Part shown: piece by piece, positions 62,214 to 64,000 of the stretch
How positions within the stretch are numbered: position 1 is the first letter of the stretch
Layout of the letters: the number at the start of each line of letters is the position of its first letter
Assembly (NCBI RefSeq): GCF_003391395.1
Contig: NZ_CP024190.1
Coordinates: forward strand, 6,386,001-6,450,000
Direction: 5' to 3'
DNA: 64,000 nucleotides
Origin: Mycobacterium marinum
GTDB lineage: Bacteria > Actinomycetota > Actinomycetes > Mycobacteriales > Mycobacteriaceae
The notes under the pieces: model-generated
The model's input: the letters and a program-made list of their open reading frames with translations, nothing else
What the model was told of the DNA's origin: nothing
The model's database searches: none
Made by a program: the position numbers and the translations under genes

Positions 62214-63343
62214 GCCCGTTCCTTCCCGGTCTGTGGTCGATCACGCTGAGCGAGTTCGCGGCTGGCATCGAGGTAACTCATCGCCCCGCGCGAGCCGGGG
62301 TCGTAATCGATGATCGTCATGCTGTAGCCCGGAGCTTCGGAGACTTTGACGCTGCGCGGTATGACGGTGCGAAGGACCTTGTCACCGAAGTAGCTGCGGA
62401 CTTCTTCGGCCACCTGGTCGGCCAGTTTCGTCCGCCCGTCATACATTGTCAAAATGACGGTGGTGACTTCCAGGTCCGGATTGAGGTGAGCTTTCACCAT
62501 CTCGATGTTGCGCATCAGCTGCGAGACGCCTTCCAGTGCGTAGTACTCGCACTGGATCGGGATCAGGACTTCCGGGGCCGCCACAAGCGCGTTGATTGTC
62601 AGCAGGCCCAACGATGGCGGGCAGTCCACAAAAACGTAGTCGAAGTCGAATTGGTCGAGCTCGGCCAGAGCGTTGCGCAAGCGATTCTCGCGCGCGACCA
62701 TGCTCACCAACTCGATCTCCGCGCCGGCCAGATCGATGGTGGCCGGTACACAGAAGAGTCGGTCGCTGTGTGGGCTACGCCGTAGCGCCTCGCGTAATGA
62801 GACTTCGCCAATCAGCACCTCGTATGACGATGGGGTGCCCGACTGACGATCGGTGATCCCGAGTGCGGTGCTCGCGTTGCCCTGCGGGTCGAGATCGATA
62901 ACCAGTGTCTTGAGTCCTTGGATCGCCAGGGCCGCCGCGAGGTTGACGGCGGTGGTGGTCTTGCCGACGCCCCCCTTCTGGTTGGCGATGGTGAAGACCC
63001 GGCGTTGATGCGGCGGTTTCAGGGGGTCATGGGTCGTATGCAAGACCCGCATCGCTCGCTCGGCGGCAGCGCCGATTGGGGTATCGAACTCACTCGATGT
63101 TTCACGTGAAACATTCACCGTCGGATTGTCCGCCGATTCCGCCGCGGACGCTACCCCGTCCGCGTCCGGCCCGGTCGCCTCCACCGCCTCCGGCGCATCG
63201 GCCTCGCCGGTGGCGACACCAGCCGGTGTCCCGGCAGCGGCGTCCGATCCCTTGTCCACCCCGGCGGCACCGCCGGATTCGGCATCATCCTTCGCCGCCG
63301 CGGACGCTCCCGCACCGGGTACCGGAATTCGTAACAGCCTCAT
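62210..63343 (-). CDS. parA: Chromosome partitioning ATPase ParA
   Basis: A 377-residue ParA. Walker A KGGVGKTTTAVNLAAAL near residue 122, Walker A' VFVDCPPSLGLL. The first 90 residues are Ala/Gly/Asp-rich and differ from M. tuberculosis. I chose the ATG at 63343 (MRLLRIPVPG) since it overlaps the rsmG stop (ATGA), the same coupling seen between parA and parB. The open frame continues upstream inside rsmG. The gene contains a parS site at 63098-63113. Confidence 0.95.
   Translation of the reverse strand: MRLLRIPVPGAGASAAAKDDAESGGAAGVDKGSDAAAGTPAGVATGEADAPEAVEATGPDADGVASAAESADNPTVNVSRETSSEFDTPIGAAAERAMRVLHTTHDPLKPPHQRRVFTIANQKGGVGKTTTAVNLAAALAIQGLKTLVIDLDPQGNASTALGITDRQSGTPSSYEVLIGEVSLREALRRSPHSDRLFCVPATIDLAGAEIELVSMVARENRLRNALAELDQFDFDYVFVDCPPSLGLLTINALVAAPEVLIPIQCEYYALEGVSQLMRNIEMVKAHLNPDLEVTTVILTMYDGRTKLADQVAEEVRSYFGDKVLRTVIPRSVKVSEAPGYSMTIIDYDPGSRGAMSYLDASRELAQRDRPQTGKERA
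63098..63113. other. parS centromere site inside parA
   Basis: TGTTTCACGTGAAACA, a perfect 16-bp match to the ParB-binding consensus, located in the parA coding sequence (encodes part of VNVSRETSS). A parS copy in this position is typical for mycobacteria. It is the only copy I see in the window. Confidence 0.95.
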
Positions 63344-64000
63344 GCCGGTGCTCCCCCCGTTCGCCGCGGAGAGACCCGTCGATTGGGCCCACGCGTGTCC
63401 CCGCGTCGGGCTACCACCACGGTTGCGGGCGGTTGCAAGTAGTTCGCGCCACATGGCACTACCCTGACATCCGCGGCACCCAACGACTCCATTACACGCC
63501 GGTGCTCGCGCACTTCATCGGGAGCTCGCTCCCCTTTGATCGCCAGCATTCGCCCCTCCCGCTTCAACAACGGCATACTCCACTTCGTCAGTTTGTCCAA
63601 CGCGGCCACCGCTCTCGAAACCGCGGCATCACTGCCGCCGAGGCGCTCTCGCACCGACCGTTCCTCCGCGCGGCCTCGCACGACTTCCACGGCCAGGCCG
63701 AGATCTGTGACGACCTCCTGCAGAAATTCGACGCGCCGCAGCATTGGCTCCAGCAAGACGACCTGGAGGTCGGGGCGGGCTATCGCCAACGGTAGGCCCG
63801 GCAGACCCGCCCCGCTTCCGATGTCTACGACGCGTTCACCGTCATCGAGAAGTTCACCGATCACCGCTGAGTTCAAGACGTGACGTTCCCAGAGCCGGTC
63901 CACCTCACGCGGTCCGAGCAATCCCCGCTCGACCCCGGCGGTGGCCAGCCAATCGGCATAACGTTGGGCGAGCTCGAGGCGCGGGCCGAAGATCGCCGAC
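63340..64000 (-). CDS. rsmG: 16S rRNA m7G methyltransferase RsmG (GidB), 5' end outside the window
   Basis: The C-terminal 219 codons of RsmG/GidB. The frame is open to the window edge (SAIFGPRLELAQRYADWLAT near the start, matching the known N-terminal region), then the SAM-binding motif VVDIGSGAGLPGLPLAIARP and GGSDAAVSRAVAALDKLTKW. It methylates G527 of 16S rRNA; loss gives low-level streptomycin resistance. Probably about 10 residues are missing. Its stop overlaps parA. Confidence 0.96.
   Translation of the reverse strand, partial: SAIFGPRLELAQRYADWLATAGVERGLLGPREVDRLWERHVLNSAVIGELLDDGERVVDIGSGAGLPGLPLAIARPDLQVVLLEPMLRRVEFLQEVVTDLGLAVEVVRGRAEERSVRERLGGSDAAVSRAVAALDKLTKWSMPLLKREGRMLAIKGERAPDEVREHRRVMESLGAADVRVVPCGANYLQPPATVVVARRGDTRGPNRRVSPRRTGGAPA

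Noticed and set aside
1..64000. tRNA, rRNA or riboswitch genes
   Set aside because: I saw no tRNA cloverleaf, rRNA segment or known riboswitch motif when reading the intergenic stretches.

Overview
The window is a piece of a slow-growing Mycobacterium chromosome close to the replication origin. Gene order matches the M. tuberculosis stretch from whiB6 (Rv3862c) to rsmG/gidB (Rv3919c), and the proteins are recognisable orthologues (EsxA, EsxB, EspB, EccA1-EccE1, MycP1, PcnA, MviN, SigM, TrxB2/TrxC, CwlM, ParB/ParA). It is not M. tuberculosis itself: there is an extra set of Esp paralogues on the left, an extra EspA/EspE-like gene between espJ and espK, and the whole ESX-2 core is deleted. This pattern is most like the M. 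marinum group, but I cannot prove the species from the sequence alone.

Layout. (1) 171-4638: an accessory set of ESX-1 substrate paralogues: an EspB-like, EspL-like, EspF/EspC-like, EspH-like run on the minus strand, divergent from an EspI-like P-loop ATPase. (2) 4774-6562: the divergent regulators whiB6 and espM. (3) 6797-33350: a complete ESX-1 locus. espE-espF-espG1-espH-eccA1-eccB1-eccCa1-eccCb1-pe35-ppe68-esxB-esxA-espI-eccD1-espJ lie on plus; an EspA/EspE-like gene, espK, espL, espB, eccE1 and mycP1 lie on minus. A strong hairpin terminator follows esxA. (4) 33607-35139: the scar of ESX-2. An in-frame chimera joins the start of EccB2 to the end of EccA2, next to the Rv3896c lysozyme-like gene. 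(5) 35266-46664: a variable effector island. It holds a pair of about 196-bp inverted repeats, a large modular effector with a lipoprotein, effector fragments, a pair of small paralogous genes in opposite orientation, a broken cpnT whose 3' end looks like an ADP-ribosyltransferase toxin rather than the M. tuberculosis TNT toxin, esxE/esxF, and an Rv2078/Rv2079/LppJ-like module. (6) 46796-64000: conserved housekeeping genes (Rv3906c, pcnA, mutT4, Rv3909, mviN, sigM-rsmA, trxB2-trxC, cwlM, Rv3916c, parB-parA with an internal parS, and the 3' part of rsmG).

How it works together. EccB1, EccCa1/Cb1, EccD1, EccE1 and MycP1 form the ESX-1 membrane machine. EccA1 and EspG1 are cytosolic chaperones. 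EsxA/EsxB, PE35/PPE68 and the Esp proteins are substrates or accessory factors. WhiB6 activates and EspM represses this system. The left-hand paralogue cluster, the extra EspA/EspE-like gene and espB share a similar upstream sequence, and two of the three carry arrays of TTCTGAAAT-type inverted repeats, which suggests a common regulator. The effector island is built from recurring modules (conserved N-terminal delivery region, variable C-terminus, partner lipoprotein or small protein) and shows several signs of decay and recombination.
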